Shown here piece after piece: positions 28,738 to 39,100 of a stretch of 64,000 nucleotides of DNA (its first letter is position 1; every line of letters begins with the position of its first letter). The notes beneath the pieces are model-generated. The model made no database searches and had not been told where the DNA came from. It was given only the letters and a program-made list of their open reading frames with translations. Where the stretch lies: contig NZ_BDUD01000001.1 in assembly GCF_003113895.1 (NCBI RefSeq), positions 1,463,821 to 1,527,820 on the forward strand. The letters run 5' to 3'. Position numbers and translations under genes: made by a program. Source of the DNA: Nostoc commune NIES-4072 (GTDB lineage: Bacteria; Cyanobacteriota; Cyanobacteriia; Cyanobacteriales; Nostocaceae).

Positions 28738-29081
28738 CGACAGTTTTTGCTGCACTTTACAGTGATGAGGATATGTCAGCGTTGGTTGCTACACTGTTAC
28801 GTTCGCGCGGTCTGGATATCACAACTGTTCCTGAACAAGCAACACTCGGTAAAACTGACCGTGAGCAACTTGAATTTGCAACTTCTGTAGGCAGATGTAT
28901 TCTGACACATAACCGTGTTGATTTTGAGCGGTTGCATCTCCAGTATATAGAAGAGAATAAAGAACATTTTGGGATTATCGTTGTGCCTCAGAAAAATGCT
29001 TATGAAGTCGCACAACGGATTGGGATTCTGGTAAGCACACTAACGGCTGATGAAATTAGGAATCAGTTGTTGTATGGATAA
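28734..29081 (+). CDS. DUF5615 PIN-like toxin
   Basis: 115 residues, GTG start overlapping the DUF433 stop by four bases. PIN-like features: YSDEDMSALVATLLRSRGLDITTV with the first Asp pair, FATSVGRCILTHNRVDFERL with the central Asp, and GIIVVPQKNAYEVAQRI. DUF5615 proteins are considered ribonuclease toxins of VapC-like fold. Confidence 0.8.
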   Translation: MTTVFAALYSDEDMSALVATLLRSRGLDITTVPEQATLGKTDREQLEFATSVGRCILTHNRVDFERLHLQYIEENKEHFGIIVVPQKNAYEVAQRIGILVSTLTADEIRNQLLYG

Positions 29082-29144
29082 ATATTTTCAAATTAAAAAT
29101 ATTTAGGTGGTCGGTGAATGACACTAAGCACCATACGTGAGATT

Positions 29145-29238
29145 TTATTTAACTATTTCTGAATGACCGGGGATGTCTGCCAAAGGTTCAAATCTTCCGC
29201 CTAAGTATTTGGCGAGAAACTCTTCTACCATCTTCCCC
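29145..29238 (-). pseudogene. C-terminal fragment of an S9 peptidase
   Basis: Reads EEFLAKYLGGRFEPLADI then PGHSEIVK and stop, nearly identical to the last residues of the intact S9 peptidase at 30815. Includes the same downstream bases but lacks the MITE present there, so it records the MITE's empty site. Confidence 0.7.
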
Positions 29239-29289
29239 AATTTACAATTAACAGCACAGCAATTACTCCAAACTTGGAAAGTCAAATAA
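29230..29289 (+). pseudogene. C-terminal fragment of a Uma2 gene
   Basis: Twenty codons IFPNLQLTAQQLLQTWKVK-stop, like the end of Uma2 proteins (compare IFPELQLTAEQVLNAG at 27889-27948). It abuts, on the opposite strand, the S9 fragment. Confidence 0.5.
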
Positions 29290-29367
29290 TTACCAAATAA
29301 GTCAAAAGCAAAAAGTTAATATTTAGCCGTAAACAAAAAAAATTAGAACCATTTCTTATCGCTATCT

Positions 29368-30627
29368 TTAACTTAATAATATGTGTGAAGCAAATCCGAT
29401 CGCTCCTCCTGCCAGTACTAACCAGGCAGAATTTATTTTAAATTTAAACACAGCGATCACACTCACAATTGCTACGATAATTGTTAACCAATCCACTAGC
29501 GCGGCTTGTCCTAATGTGTAAGTTACTCCTGCCATTAATCCGAGAGAAGCCGCATTCACACCATCCAGAAATCCACTAGCCCAGGAAGATTGACGCAACT
29601 TAGTAACCCAAGGATTAACTACCCAAACCAGCAGAAAAGCTGGCAAGAAAATGCCAATTGTAGCAGCAATTGCCCCAGCATTCCCTGCTAGCAAATACCC
29701 AATAAAGGTTGCGGTCGTAAAAACAGGCCCCGGTGTAAACTGCCCGATCGCTACGGCATCTAAAAGCTGCTGTGATGTCAGCCAATGGTTGCGCTCGACC
29801 AAATCCCGTTGCAGAAATGCCAGCAACACATAACCACTGCCATAGAGAACACATCCAATTTTGAGAAAAAAGACAAAGACGCTAATCCAACTGACTGATG
29901 TAACTGCTGTTGTACTACCAACCTGCGCCAGAATACCTGAAATAGGTAACAGGAATGCTCCACTTGTGTGTCCTCTAGCTTGCCAATTCTTCACTAGCAT
30001 GACAGCGATACCTAGTAAAATCAGCACCAAAATTTCGTTCAATCCAGCTAAATACGCTGCGATTCCTGCCATCCCTGCAATGATTGTCGGCACATCTTTA
30101 GCTGCCTTTTTCCCCAGATTCCACACAGCCTGAATCACGATCGCAATTATTACAGGTTTAATTCCATAGAGCAGCCATTCCACTTGCGGGACTGTTTGAT
30201 AACGTGCATAAACGGCGGCTAATGCCCAAACGATCAGCATCGCCGGGAGAATAAAGCAGCTACCCGCAACCAGTAACCCACGCCATCCGGCTCGTTCGTA
30301 GCCAATGTGAATCGCTAATTCCGTCGAGTTGGGGCCTGGAATCAAATTCGTAATCCCCAGCAAATCTAGCAGTTTCTCCTGGCTCATCCACTGACGGCGA
30401 TTCACCACTTCATTGTCCATCATGGCGATGTGGGCAGCAGGGCCACCAAAAGCGATCGCCCCCAATCGCAAAAACACCGCCGCCAGTTCTGTTAATCGCT
30501 GCTTCTGTTGTTTGGGAGTCAAAACGTTATAGGAAACTACTTCTTCCTCTTTGTGGATATCCTCAGCTTCTTGTGTCACTATAGTTTTCCTGATTATGGT
30601 TAAAGTACAGAACAAATATTTAACCAC
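29368..30627 (-). CDS. chrA: Chromate transporter family protein (ChrA)
   Basis: 419 residues, two CHR domains in tandem, each with about five or six membrane helices: FLRLGAIAFGGPAAHIAMMDNEVVNRRQWMS and the second GCVLYGSGYVLLAFLQRDLVERNHWLTSQQLLDAVAIGQFTPGPVFTTATFIGY. It exports chromate in known members; sulfate or other anions are possible. The N-terminus before EDIHKEEEVV may begin at a downstream GTG. Single gene. Confidence 0.82.
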   Translation of the reverse strand: MVKYLFCTLTIIRKTIVTQEAEDIHKEEEVVSYNVLTPKQQKQRLTELAAVFLRLGAIAFGGPAAHIAMMDNEVVNRRQWMSQEKLLDLLGITNLIPGPNSTELAIHIGYERAGWRGLLVAGSCFILPAMLIVWALAAVYARYQTVPQVEWLLYGIKPVIIAIVIQAVWNLGKKAAKDVPTIIAGMAGIAAYLAGLNEILVLILLGIAVMLVKNWQARGHTSGAFLLPISGILAQVGSTTAVTSVSWISVFVFFLKIGCVLYGSGYVLLAFLQRDLVERNHWLTSQQLLDAVAIGQFTPGPVFTTATFIGYLLAGNAGAIAATIGIFLPAFLLVWVVNPWVTKLRQSSWASGFLDGVNAASLGLMAGVTYTLGQAALVDWLTIIVAIVSVIAVFKFKINSAWLVLAGGAIGFASHILLS

Positions 30628-30720
30628 AGATGAACATAGAGCCTCGTATTGCCCATGTGTGTCAACTTAAGCCAAAAGGTGGCTATTGAATTACACTAAC
30701 CACCATGCGTGAGACTTTAT

Positions 30721-30813
30721 TAGGACTTACGCACACTCTACGAATTCTCGGCGCTCTTGGCGTCTTGGCGGTTCGAGAAATTAAGCTTTTTAGCAATTTT
30801 TGCGTAAGTCCTA
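30721..30813 (+). mobile_element. 93-bp MITE, copy 2, with 5-bp target duplication
   Basis: Identical to copies 1, 3 and 4. Flanked by TTTAT (30716-30720 and 30814-30818). The paralogous fragment at 29141-29153 reads GATTTTATTTAAC without the element, giving the empty site. The right-hand duplication contains the stop codon of the S9 peptidase. Confidence 0.92.
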
Positions 30814-30814
30814 T

Positions 30815-32701
30815 TTATTTAACAATTCCTGAATGACCGGCGATATCTGCCAAAGGTTCAAATCTGCCGCCTAAGTATTTGGCAAGAAACTCTTCTGCGA
30901 TCGCAAAAAAGTGCAACCGATTTTCTGGTCTGGCAAAACCATGTCCTTCATCTGTGTAAAGTGCATATTGCACTGGCAAACCAGCCTGCTGCATTGCATT
31001 GACAATTTGATCGCTTTCTGATTGTTTGACTCGCGGATCATTTGCACCTTGACCGATGAGTAAAGGTTTTTGAATTCGGTCAGCGAAAAATAAAGGCGAT
31101 CGCGATTTCAAAAATTCCTCTTCTGTCTCCAAGTTACCGATACGATGATAAAGCATTGCCTTCAATGGTTCCCAATAAGGCGGTATAGTTTCTATCAAAG
31201 TAATCAGGTTACTCGGCCCTACAATATCCACACCAGCCGCAAAGATTTCTGGTGTAAAAGTCAACCCTACTAAAGTAGCGTAACCTCCATAAGAACCGCC
31301 CATAATTGCAATCTTTTGCGGGTCGGAAATGCCTTTTTCTATTAACCAGTTCACGCTGTCAATCAAGTCATCGTGCATTTTAGCAGCCCATTCTCGATTT
31401 CCAGCATTCAAAAATGCTTTACCGTAACCAGTGGAACCGCGAAAGTTCACTTGCAGAACAGCATAACCCCGGTTAGCGAGCCATTGCGTTGTGGGAGAAA
31501 AACCCCAAGTATCCCGCGCCCAAGGGCCGCCATGAACCAGAAGTACTGTTGGTAGATTCTGTGTAGGTATTCCTACAGGGGTTGTCAGGTAACTGTGGAT
31601 AGTTAAACCATCCCGCGCTTCGTAAGAAATCGGTTGCATTGAAGCTAACTGCAACGTTTCGAGTTTGGGTTGGTTGCTAAAAAGGAAGGTGTTAGTTTTT
31701 GACTCTCGGCTGTAGGCATAGTAATAAACTGGGCCATCGTCAGTTCTATAAGCTACGAGCCAAGTTTTATCTTCCAAATCGCGGCTAATTATAGAGAATT
31801 CACCAGGACGTACCTTGGCAATTTCCTCAAAATCTGCGGCGATACTCTGGTCAATTACTTGCCATTCCTGTTTATCTTTGTAGAAAGAAACTGCTTGGAC
31901 AACTCGTGTTAATGGCTGAATGATTATCCCCACAACGTCATACTGCTGATCTTCAGCAATGACAGTTTCTTGACGGGTGTCTAAGTCAACAGCTAGCAGA
32001 CGTTTGGCGTTAGCGTCGTGATTCCCTTGAATATAAAGGGTTTTACCATCAGCCGAGAAACTTACAGAATTCCCTTCTTCCTCTGACCCCCAGTGGCGAA
32101 GAATTTCCCACTGTTTATCGGGTTTCTGCAATAAGAGGTCGTAACCACCATCCGGTGCGCTAGCTGTTGCTGCCCGTATTTGGAAATCAGCGTCAGATGT
32201 CCAACTGATAATGTTACCGGGGTTGTCAGTGTCGAACTCCACTGCACCATTTTTTAGGTTGATGCGGTAAACGTCAAACTTTTGGGGATTGTTCAAGTTC
32301 AAAGCTACCAGCATTTGATCTGGAAATTTGGGTTCCAGTTCCACGAGTTCGGCTTTTACACCCTGGAATGGCGTTAAGTCACGCACAATCTTAGAGTGAA
32401 TATTAACCAAGTGGAGGTGAAAGTTCTCGTCGCCATCGGAGTCTTGCATATAAATCAACTGGTCGGCGTTATAAGTCCAGAAGAAAATGCGGATACCGCG
32501 CTTTTTATCGGCAGTTAGTATCTGGTCGTCTTCTTGTCCTATAGTTCGCAACCAAACCTGCAAGACATTTTTCTCATCAGGGGCGATATATGCTAAGTAC
32601 TTGCCATCAGGCGAGAGTTGTGGGCTAGTTTTTTCGGGATTCCCAAACAGAATTTCGCGTGGAATTAGCGGTGGTAGAGAGGGCGCTTGAGCAGATGACA
32701 T
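30815..32701 (-). CDS. S9 family serine peptidase
   Basis: 628 residues. Long N-terminal beta-propeller (about 1-365, including SPDGKYLAYIAP and SFSADGKTLYIQG) then an alpha/beta hydrolase: nucleophile GGSYGGYATLVG, Asp in GQGANDPRVKQSES and His in DEGHGFARPENR. Acylaminoacyl-peptidase/prolyl oligopeptidase type, cutting short peptides, probably cytosolic since no signal is seen. The stop TAA (30815-30817) lies within the target duplication of the MITE. Confidence 0.9.
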   Translation of the reverse strand: MSSAQAPSLPPLIPREILFGNPEKTSPQLSPDGKYLAYIAPDEKNVLQVWLRTIGQEDDQILTADKKRGIRIFFWTYNADQLIYMQDSDGDENFHLHLVNIHSKIVRDLTPFQGVKAELVELEPKFPDQMLVALNLNNPQKFDVYRINLKNGAVEFDTDNPGNIISWTSDADFQIRAATASAPDGGYDLLLQKPDKQWEILRHWGSEEEGNSVSFSADGKTLYIQGNHDANAKRLLAVDLDTRQETVIAEDQQYDVVGIIIQPLTRVVQAVSFYKDKQEWQVIDQSIAADFEEIAKVRPGEFSIISRDLEDKTWLVAYRTDDGPVYYYAYSRESKTNTFLFSNQPKLETLQLASMQPISYEARDGLTIHSYLTTPVGIPTQNLPTVLLVHGGPWARDTWGFSPTTQWLANRGYAVLQVNFRGSTGYGKAFLNAGNREWAAKMHDDLIDSVNWLIEKGISDPQKIAIMGGSYGGYATLVGLTFTPEIFAAGVDIVGPSNLITLIETIPPYWEPLKAMLYHRIGNLETEEEFLKSRSPLFFADRIQKPLLIGQGANDPRVKQSESDQIVNAMQQAGLPVQYALYTDEGHGFARPENRLHFFAIAEEFLAKYLGGRFEPLADIAGHSGIVK

Positions 32702-32808
32702 ATTTTCATCCTCTACTTAACTACCTTATTGTCACTTGGTTATGAAAATGACAATTCATCCTATTGGGTGAACCTCATTGGAGAATAAGGGATAAGGTAT
32801 TGATCTAT

Positions 32809-33146
32809 TGAACGAGTCTTTAATACTTATAAATGAGGCTTTTAGCTCCGTTCATCCACCTTTTATCCTCGTGAACGAGGCTTTTAGCTCCGTTCATCCA
32901 CCTTTTATCCTCGTGAACGAGGCTTTTAGCTCCGTTCATCCACCTTTTATCCTCGTGAACGAGGCTTTTAGCTCCGTTTATCCACCTTTTATCCTCGTGA
33001 ACGAGGCTTTTAGCTCCGTTCATCCACCTTTTATCCTCGTGAACGAGGCTTTTAGCTCCGTTCATCCACCTTTTATCCTCGTGAACGAGGCTTTTAGCTC
33101 CGTTCATCCACCTTTTATCCTCGTGAACGAGTCTTTGATACTCATT
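32809..33146. repeat. 42-bp minisatellite, seven copies
   Basis: Seven tandem 42-base units starting at 32835, 32877, 32919, 32961, 33003, 33045 and 33087, nearly identical (one unit has CCGTTTATCC for CCGTTCATCC). GAACGAGTCTTT(A/G)ATACT occurs at both ends of the array. Because 42 is a multiple of three, both strands read through without stops, but no promoter or start signal supports a gene. It lies between recQ and the S9 peptidase. Confidence 0.92.
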
Positions 33147-34587
33147 GACGGCAATTATCGCAATGTCCGCAACGCAAGTTAGCAGCTTCTTTGTCAAAAC
33201 CAAAGGCATTTAACAAAAACTGCCAACGACACTGCTTAGTTGTTAAATATTGATGCATCTGTTTAGCAGCGTGTAATTGGGTCGTTGGCTGATTTCCGGC
33301 TTTTTGAGCAATGGTGTAATGAAAAGGATCAAGCCAGTTTAGCTGACCGTTGCTGTGGAGTAAAGCTAGCGCCGTAGCACCTTCAGGAAATTGTCGGGTT
33401 ACTGCATTCACTTCTCCCTGTTTAGGTAATTTTTTCACAAGTTGCTGCGCTATTTGTTGTTGCGATCGCATTTTTTCTTGAAAAAACTCCTGTCTTTGCT
33501 TATCCTCTGGATCTAACCATCCTGTAGGTTCACTTACCAATGTCAGTGCTTCGGCTGGTTTCCCATCCCTTCCAGCGCGGCCAATTTCTTGCACATATTC
33601 AGATAACAAATGTGGCGCGTGAAAATGGGCAACCCAACGGACATTACTTTTATTAATCCCCATACCAAAGGCACAGGTACACACAACAAAAGGAATTTTG
33701 CCACCTAACCAGCTTGCTTCTACTTCACGGCGTTCGCTTGCACCTAATCCTGCATGGTAACTAGCTGTTGCATAACCCATGTCTGCTAACCATTGGGCTA
33801 AATCTTCGCTATCTTTTCTGGTGCGAACATAAACTAACCCCGATTCTTGCGGTCTATTTTGAATAAACTTTAATAATTGTTGTTTTCTACCTCGTGGTGT
33901 CCAAGCAATGCGAACGCTGGGATGCAAGTTCGGACGGTAGGGATTCAACCGAAAAATTTCTGGTTGCTGTAATTGTAAAACTGTTTGAATAATTTTTTGC
34001 GCTAACGGGTCAGCAGTCGCAGTAAAAGCGGCGATGCTGATTTTTGTTCCTGGTGGTTTTGATTTTAGCAATGCCGGACGCACAGCCCCTAATCTGCGAT
34101 AAGCTGGGCGAAACGTATCTCCCCACTGAACTAAACAATGGGCTTCATCCAAAATTAAGCCATTAATTTGCAATTGCGGCTGACATAATCTCTCCCACAC
34201 TGGCGCACTTAGCAAAGTTTCTGGCGATAAATAAAGCAATCTTAGCTGTTGACGTTCTAAAGCTTGCAGAGTTGCACGGCGTTGAAATGAAGGTAATTCA
34301 CTATGTAAAAGTGCTGCTTTTTGGTTACTTTGTAATAGTTCCTGTACTTGATTTTCCATCAACGCTACTAAGGGCGAAACTACCAAAGTTAATCCTGTTT
34401 GTAATAGTGCAGGAAGTTGAAAACAAATCGACTTTCCTCCACCTGTAGGCATAATAATCAGCGCATCTTTTTGTGACAATAAACTGCTGACAATCTCTCC
34501 TTGTGGCGGACGGAAATCTTCATAACCCCAGATTTTTTTAAATGTAGCGAGAACTTCTTGCCAAGATTTTATTGTAGGCTGATTCAT
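33142..34587 (-). CDS. recQ: RecQ-type ATP-dependent DNA helicase
   Basis: 481 residues from the Met at 34587 (MNQPTIKSW). Helicase motifs: FRPPQGEIV (motif 0), MPTGGGKSICFQLP (I), LILDEAHCLVQWGDTFRPAY (II), FTATADP (III), TCAFGMGINKSNVRWVAHFHAP and QEIGRAGRDGKP (V-VI), then a zinc site CRW...CGHCDNC at the very end. The HRDC domain of larger RecQ proteins is absent. It unwinds recombination and replication intermediates. The minisatellite begins right at its 3' end. Confidence 0.9.
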   Translation of the reverse strand: MNQPTIKSWQEVLATFKKIWGYEDFRPPQGEIVSSLLSQKDALIIMPTGGGKSICFQLPALLQTGLTLVVSPLVALMENQVQELLQSNQKAALLHSELPSFQRRATLQALERQQLRLLYLSPETLLSAPVWERLCQPQLQINGLILDEAHCLVQWGDTFRPAYRRLGAVRPALLKSKPPGTKISIAAFTATADPLAQKIIQTVLQLQQPEIFRLNPYRPNLHPSVRIAWTPRGRKQQLLKFIQNRPQESGLVYVRTRKDSEDLAQWLADMGYATASYHAGLGASERREVEASWLGGKIPFVVCTCAFGMGINKSNVRWVAHFHAPHLLSEYVQEIGRAGRDGKPAEALTLVSEPTGWLDPEDKQRQEFFQEKMRSQQQIAQQLVKKLPKQGEVNAVTRQFPEGATALALLHSNGQLNWLDPFHYTIAQKAGNQPTTQLHAAKQMHQYLTTKQCRWQFLLNAFGFDKEAANLRCGHCDNCRQ

Positions 34588-34681
34588 AATCAATGGTAGA
34601 TACACCTATATCTTTGAAAACTGAATATAGCCTCTGTTATCCTGCTAATGGTTCAGTAATTTCATCATCTTAGGTTGCAAT

Positions 34682-35567
34682 TTAGTGATTATTGGTAAAG
34701 GACTGCCGCAGGATTTGGTCGCGGTTCTCAACTTCTGGGGTGTTACGATTATCCCACCAAGAACTATTAGGCTGTTTGACTAAATTCGCTACCACAGCAT
34801 ACCAGCGATCGCCGCCATCAGGAAAGTACTTTTCAGGTAACTGATCGTGAAACGTATCTGCTAGCAAGTGTTTCCAAAATACTTCAAATAAGGCAGCCGC
34901 AGGCGATGTCATTCCCAACTGCAAATTCCAATTTAATAGCAGTTTTTGGGCTGCTTGCAAGCGAGCGGCCCATGTCGGGTATAACGCACCGTTTGGACAA
35001 TCGGTTGACTTCCCGCAACTTGAATCGTCTCTTGCACAAGTTGCATATCAACCCATTTGCCATTTACCTCATACTGGTTGGGGTTTTTTGGGTTGATTTT
35101 CTCGATGTATAAATCCATCACATCAGATTGTACATTGGTCACACCCCAGGCAATGCGATCGCTATGACCGATAATTACTCCAATCATTCCCGCAAAAGAA
35201 AACCCAGTAACGTTGTAAGGACATTCTGCACTCTTGGGCGTACAGTGCAAACCAACTTCATACCAGATAGAAGGTATTTGCACACCTAAATGGGGGTCAT
35301 TCGCCAAAATTGGCTTACCCGTAGCTGTGCGCTCACCAGATATCACCCAGTTGTTCGAGCCAATACCTATACCTATAGGCCCTATAAGTTCTTCCAAAGC
35401 CATCATCGGCTTAGTAATTGACTCTAAAGCAGGGAAAACATCTGAAGAATGTAAGTGGCAAATCCCACTAACAATAGCCCCATTATTAACAGTACAATCA
35501 GAGTTCTTTTGAGAATCTGGGGAAACCAACGTTTCTTGAAGGTTTTTATTTGAGCTTCCCGTGGCAT
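34682..35567 (-). pseudogene. Decayed penicillin/acyl-homoserine-lactone acylase gene
   Basis: Three pieces of one penicillin-amidase-type gene in different frames. From the ATG at 35567 a short frame reads MPREAQIKTFKKRW then a hydrophobic signal anchor and stops. The next frame (to 34933) has the beta-chain start GSNNWVISGERTATGKPILANDPHLGVQIP, with the autocatalytic Ser, up to YTRHGP, then a stop. The last (34682-34960) is the C-terminal LLNWNLQLGMTSPAAALFEVFWKHLLAD part. About two-thirds of the usual protein is missing, so internal deletions removed it. Family members hydrolyse amide bonds in penicillins or acyl-homoserine lactones. Confidence 0.75.
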
Positions 35568-35592
35568 TGTTTAGTGAAATTACCTGATATTA

Positions 35593-35726
35593 CCAGAATC
35601 TATCCCACTAATAATATTTGTGCTACAAAGCTTAACTTATTGAGAACTGAAAACGAAAAATTAAGGTTTTCAAGCACATTTTACGAAAAGGAGTAGGGAT
35701 TTTTAAAATAGTGGGATAGGTTCCAG
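35593..35726. mobile_element. Candidate 134-bp MITE with 18-bp inverted ends
   Basis: CCAGAATCTATCCCACTA (35593-35610) is matched, 15 of 18, by the complement of the right end (35709-35726). No coding. No clear target duplication was found, and no second copy was seen in the window. Confidence 0.5.
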
Positions 35727-35867
35727 AAAAATAGATTTAAAGCTACGCACTTATAGGACGGCTTTCTTTTCAGCCTCAAGCATACCAAAAGTTAAATATA
35801 CATATTGATATATCAATGTATTTGCTATACATTTTTTATGTAAGTTTTAATTTTGGAGGTTTTACGA

Positions 35868-36095
35868 ATGGTTATTAAAGTTTTAAAATTAGCTATTCTG
35901 AGGGAGCTTACCGAAGAAGAAGAAGAAAGCTATAAAGGAGGCACTCCCACAGAAGGTACAGATATCCCTGTTAGTGGCGTTCCCAAAATCAAGAATGCTA
36001 CTGGTGAACCTCCTATATCTCACGTAAATCTTGTGCCAAAACCACCTGTTGTGTCAAAACCACTTGTTGGGTCACCGGAAATTGAAACAACCTAA
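35868..36095 (+). CDS. Small peptide with double-glycine-type leader
   Basis: 75 residues from the ATG at 35868, behind a strong GGAGG about nine bases upstream. N-terminus VIKVLKLAILRELTEEEEESYKGG looks like a double-glycine leader (hydrophobic and acidic helix ending in GG), followed by a Thr/Pro-rich, cysteine-free tail ending EIETT. In other systems such leaders are cut by C39-domain ABC transporters during export. No C39 transporter or modification enzyme is in the window. Alternatives: an unmodified secreted peptide or a chance resemblance. Confidence 0.6.
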   Translation: MVIKVLKLAILRELTEEEEESYKGGTPTEGTDIPVSGVPKIKNATGEPPISHVNLVPKPPVVSKPLVGSPEIETT

Positions 36096-36184
36096 GTATA
36101 AACTGCTACTAGCAATTTTATAAGATAAAAAACAGTTATTGTTCCTACGTTTGACAAGGCTAGTCCTAATTTTTATTGAACTAT

Positions 36185-39100
36185 TCAAGTACGTCCCGTA
36201 AGGTTGGCAATTACGGCTGCTAACTCGCCCGGATTGACTGGTTTGGGGACATGGAGTTGAAAGCCTGCTAATAAAGCTTGTGTCCGATCTTCTGCCCTAG
36301 CATAGGCTGTCAGCGCTACTGCTGGAATTCGCCCACCTTGGTCTGCTGGTAGTGCCCTGACTTGACGAATTAGTGTGTAGCCGTCTTCTTGTGGCATACC
36401 AATATCGCTTACCAGTACATGGGGGCGAAATTCTTGCAGGGCCAGCAGTGCATCGCTTGCAGATGGAGCAGCCATGACTTGGGCCCCATACTGTCCCAGA
36501 ATCATGGTGAGCAAATGACGCGCGTCGGCCTCATCATCAACAATCAGCACCCGCAAGTCATCTAGCTTTGGCAGGTAATTGTTAGCGTCTTGGGTATCTG
36601 CAACAGATGAAAGCTGCTCTGCGGTATTAGCCTCAACATAGACGGCTTTCATTGGCAAATTGACAATGAATGTCGCCCCCTGTCCAATTCCTGGACTTTC
36701 GGCAGAGACTGTGCCGCCGTGTAATTCTACTAAATGGCGGACGATCGCTAACCCTAATCCTAATCCACCATGCGATCGCGTGATCGAACTGTCTTCTTGA
36801 CGAAAGCGTTCAAATACATGGGACAGGAATTCGGCAGCAATTCCTACTCCTGTATCGCTCACCCGAATTTGCACGCAAGATTCAATACGCTTTAATTGCA
36901 CATCAATTCTTCCCCCCTTGGGTGTAAACTTAACGGCGTTGGAGAGCAAATTCCAGACAACTTGTTGCAAGCGGCTGGCATCACCCACAACCACCCCTAA
37001 TTCCGGGTCGAATTGACAGTTTATGCTAATCTCTTTGGCCTGGGCTGCTGGGTACACAGTATCGATTGCTGCCTGTACAAGTGGTACAAGTTTTACCTGA
37101 TGAATATTTAGATGGAGTGTGCCTCTAATAATCCGTGAGACATCTAAGACATCTTCGATTAGTTGAGTGAGGGATTTGGTGTTACGCTCGATTGTCTGTA
37201 GTGCCCGCGCAGTAGTAGTTTCATCAAACTTGCGATTCCTAAGTAGCTGCGTCCAGCCCAATATGGCGTTTAAGGGTGTGCGGAGTTCATGGGAGAGTGT
37301 GGCGAGAAATTCATCCTTCATCCGGTTCGCAGCTTCAGCATCGGCGCGTGCTGCTTGTTCGCGTTCAAGCAATTGTTCACGTTCTTGCTCTGCTTGCTTG
37401 CGTAGACGCGAAGCGGCTTGTCGCAAGACATCGGTAATATCAATCATGAATCCATGTAATAGTTGCGGCCGCCCATTCTCATCCCGCACCACATTAACAA
37501 TGTCATACAACCATACGACTCTGCCATCAGCAGCCAACATTCTATATTCAAATTCGTAATTATTCAATGATAAAGAAGATTCTTGGCAATACTGGATAGC
37601 CCACTTTCGATCTTCTGGATGCATGTATTTTTCCCAGAAATTTTCGGTGTACCAGTCTAACAAAGGATAGCCAAGAATATCAACGGTTTGCGGCCCTACA
37701 TAAGTAAAATTTCCGGTAGTAGCATTTACCTCCCAAGGAATCACGCGGACTTTTTCTGTGAGTGTCCTTAACCGTTTTTCGCTCTGTTTGAGAGCTGCTT
37801 CTGCTAATTTATGAAGTGTAATATCTGTGATTAGGGCAACAAATCCTTCAACTTTTCCTTGCTGACTGAACTGAGGAACATAAGTGACATTCACATAATG
37901 GTTTGTGCCATCTTTATCGGGTACTTGGGTTTCGTAAGTTACTTGTTCTCCTGAAAGTACTGTTTCTATATAAGGAAGAATTGACTGATAAACAGATTCT
38001 CCGACAATTTCTCTTATGTGTTTACCATAAATTTCTGAAGTAGAAATTCCATACCAGTCTTTATATCCTTTGTTATTAAAGCGATAACGCTGTTCGCCAT
38101 CAACATAGGAAATCTGGACGGGTACAGCATTTGTAATCAGGCGGAGTTGATCTTCTCGTTGACACAGTGCTGCTTCTACTTGCTTGCGTTCTGTGATGTC
38201 GCGTTGAGTTCCCCATGCTCTGACTAAAAGGCCATTTTCAACAATTCCCACCAGATTATTCAAAAAATATTTGGAATTACCTTGCTTATCTATTTCATGA
38301 GACTCTGCATCAATAATTCGGTAGTTAGAACGAATAAAATTACATAGATATGCAATATTATGTGGATCGGAGGGAACGAGAAAGTCTCCTAGTCTGGCGC
38401 TGATAATTTCTTCGGCACGAGAAAAGCCATACATCTGCGCCATAGCATTGTTGCATTCCCCTAAGTAACCATATTGATAAAAATGTTGAATTTGTTCATC
38501 TTCAGGACAATCTGGCGAAATTGGTACTTCCAATTCCATGCACCAAATACCTTCTGAACTCTGCTCTAAAAAAGCGCGGTAGCGTTCTTCGCTTTTGGAA
38601 AGGGCAAGCTCTACTTGTTTGCGTTCGCTTAAATCAAGTACAAAACAGATAACATGCTCTGGATTATTTTCTAATAAGGCGCAACCTAATAGAATGGGAA
38701 CGCGGCTCTTATCTTTGCGGATGTATTCGTTCTCAAAAGGCTGACACACGCCTTTGGTTTTGAGTTCTGCGATCGCACTGTTGTTAGCTTCAATATATTC
38801 TGGTGGTATCATGTCGCGCCATCGAAGCCCTGCTAGCAAATCCTCCCGCGAATAACCTACCATTGCTAAAAAGACATCGTTAGCTTCTGCGTAGGCGTAG
38901 CCCGCCGTAGGCATCGCCCCGTCCATATTGGCTACAATTACCCCAATGATGTTGGATTCTACCAACCTTCTAAATTTTGCCTCGCTCACCTGTAGCTTCT
39001 GCAAACTCATTTGAAGATGTTGTTTAGCAGTGCGTAACTCTGAGGTGAGCAAGCTGATGAATATTGTCACCAGCATAAACAAGCCTAACCGCACTATGCT

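Noticed and set aside
32808..33209. Reading frames through the 42-bp minisatellite on both strands
   Set aside because: They exist only because the unit length is a multiple of three; no start signal or homology.
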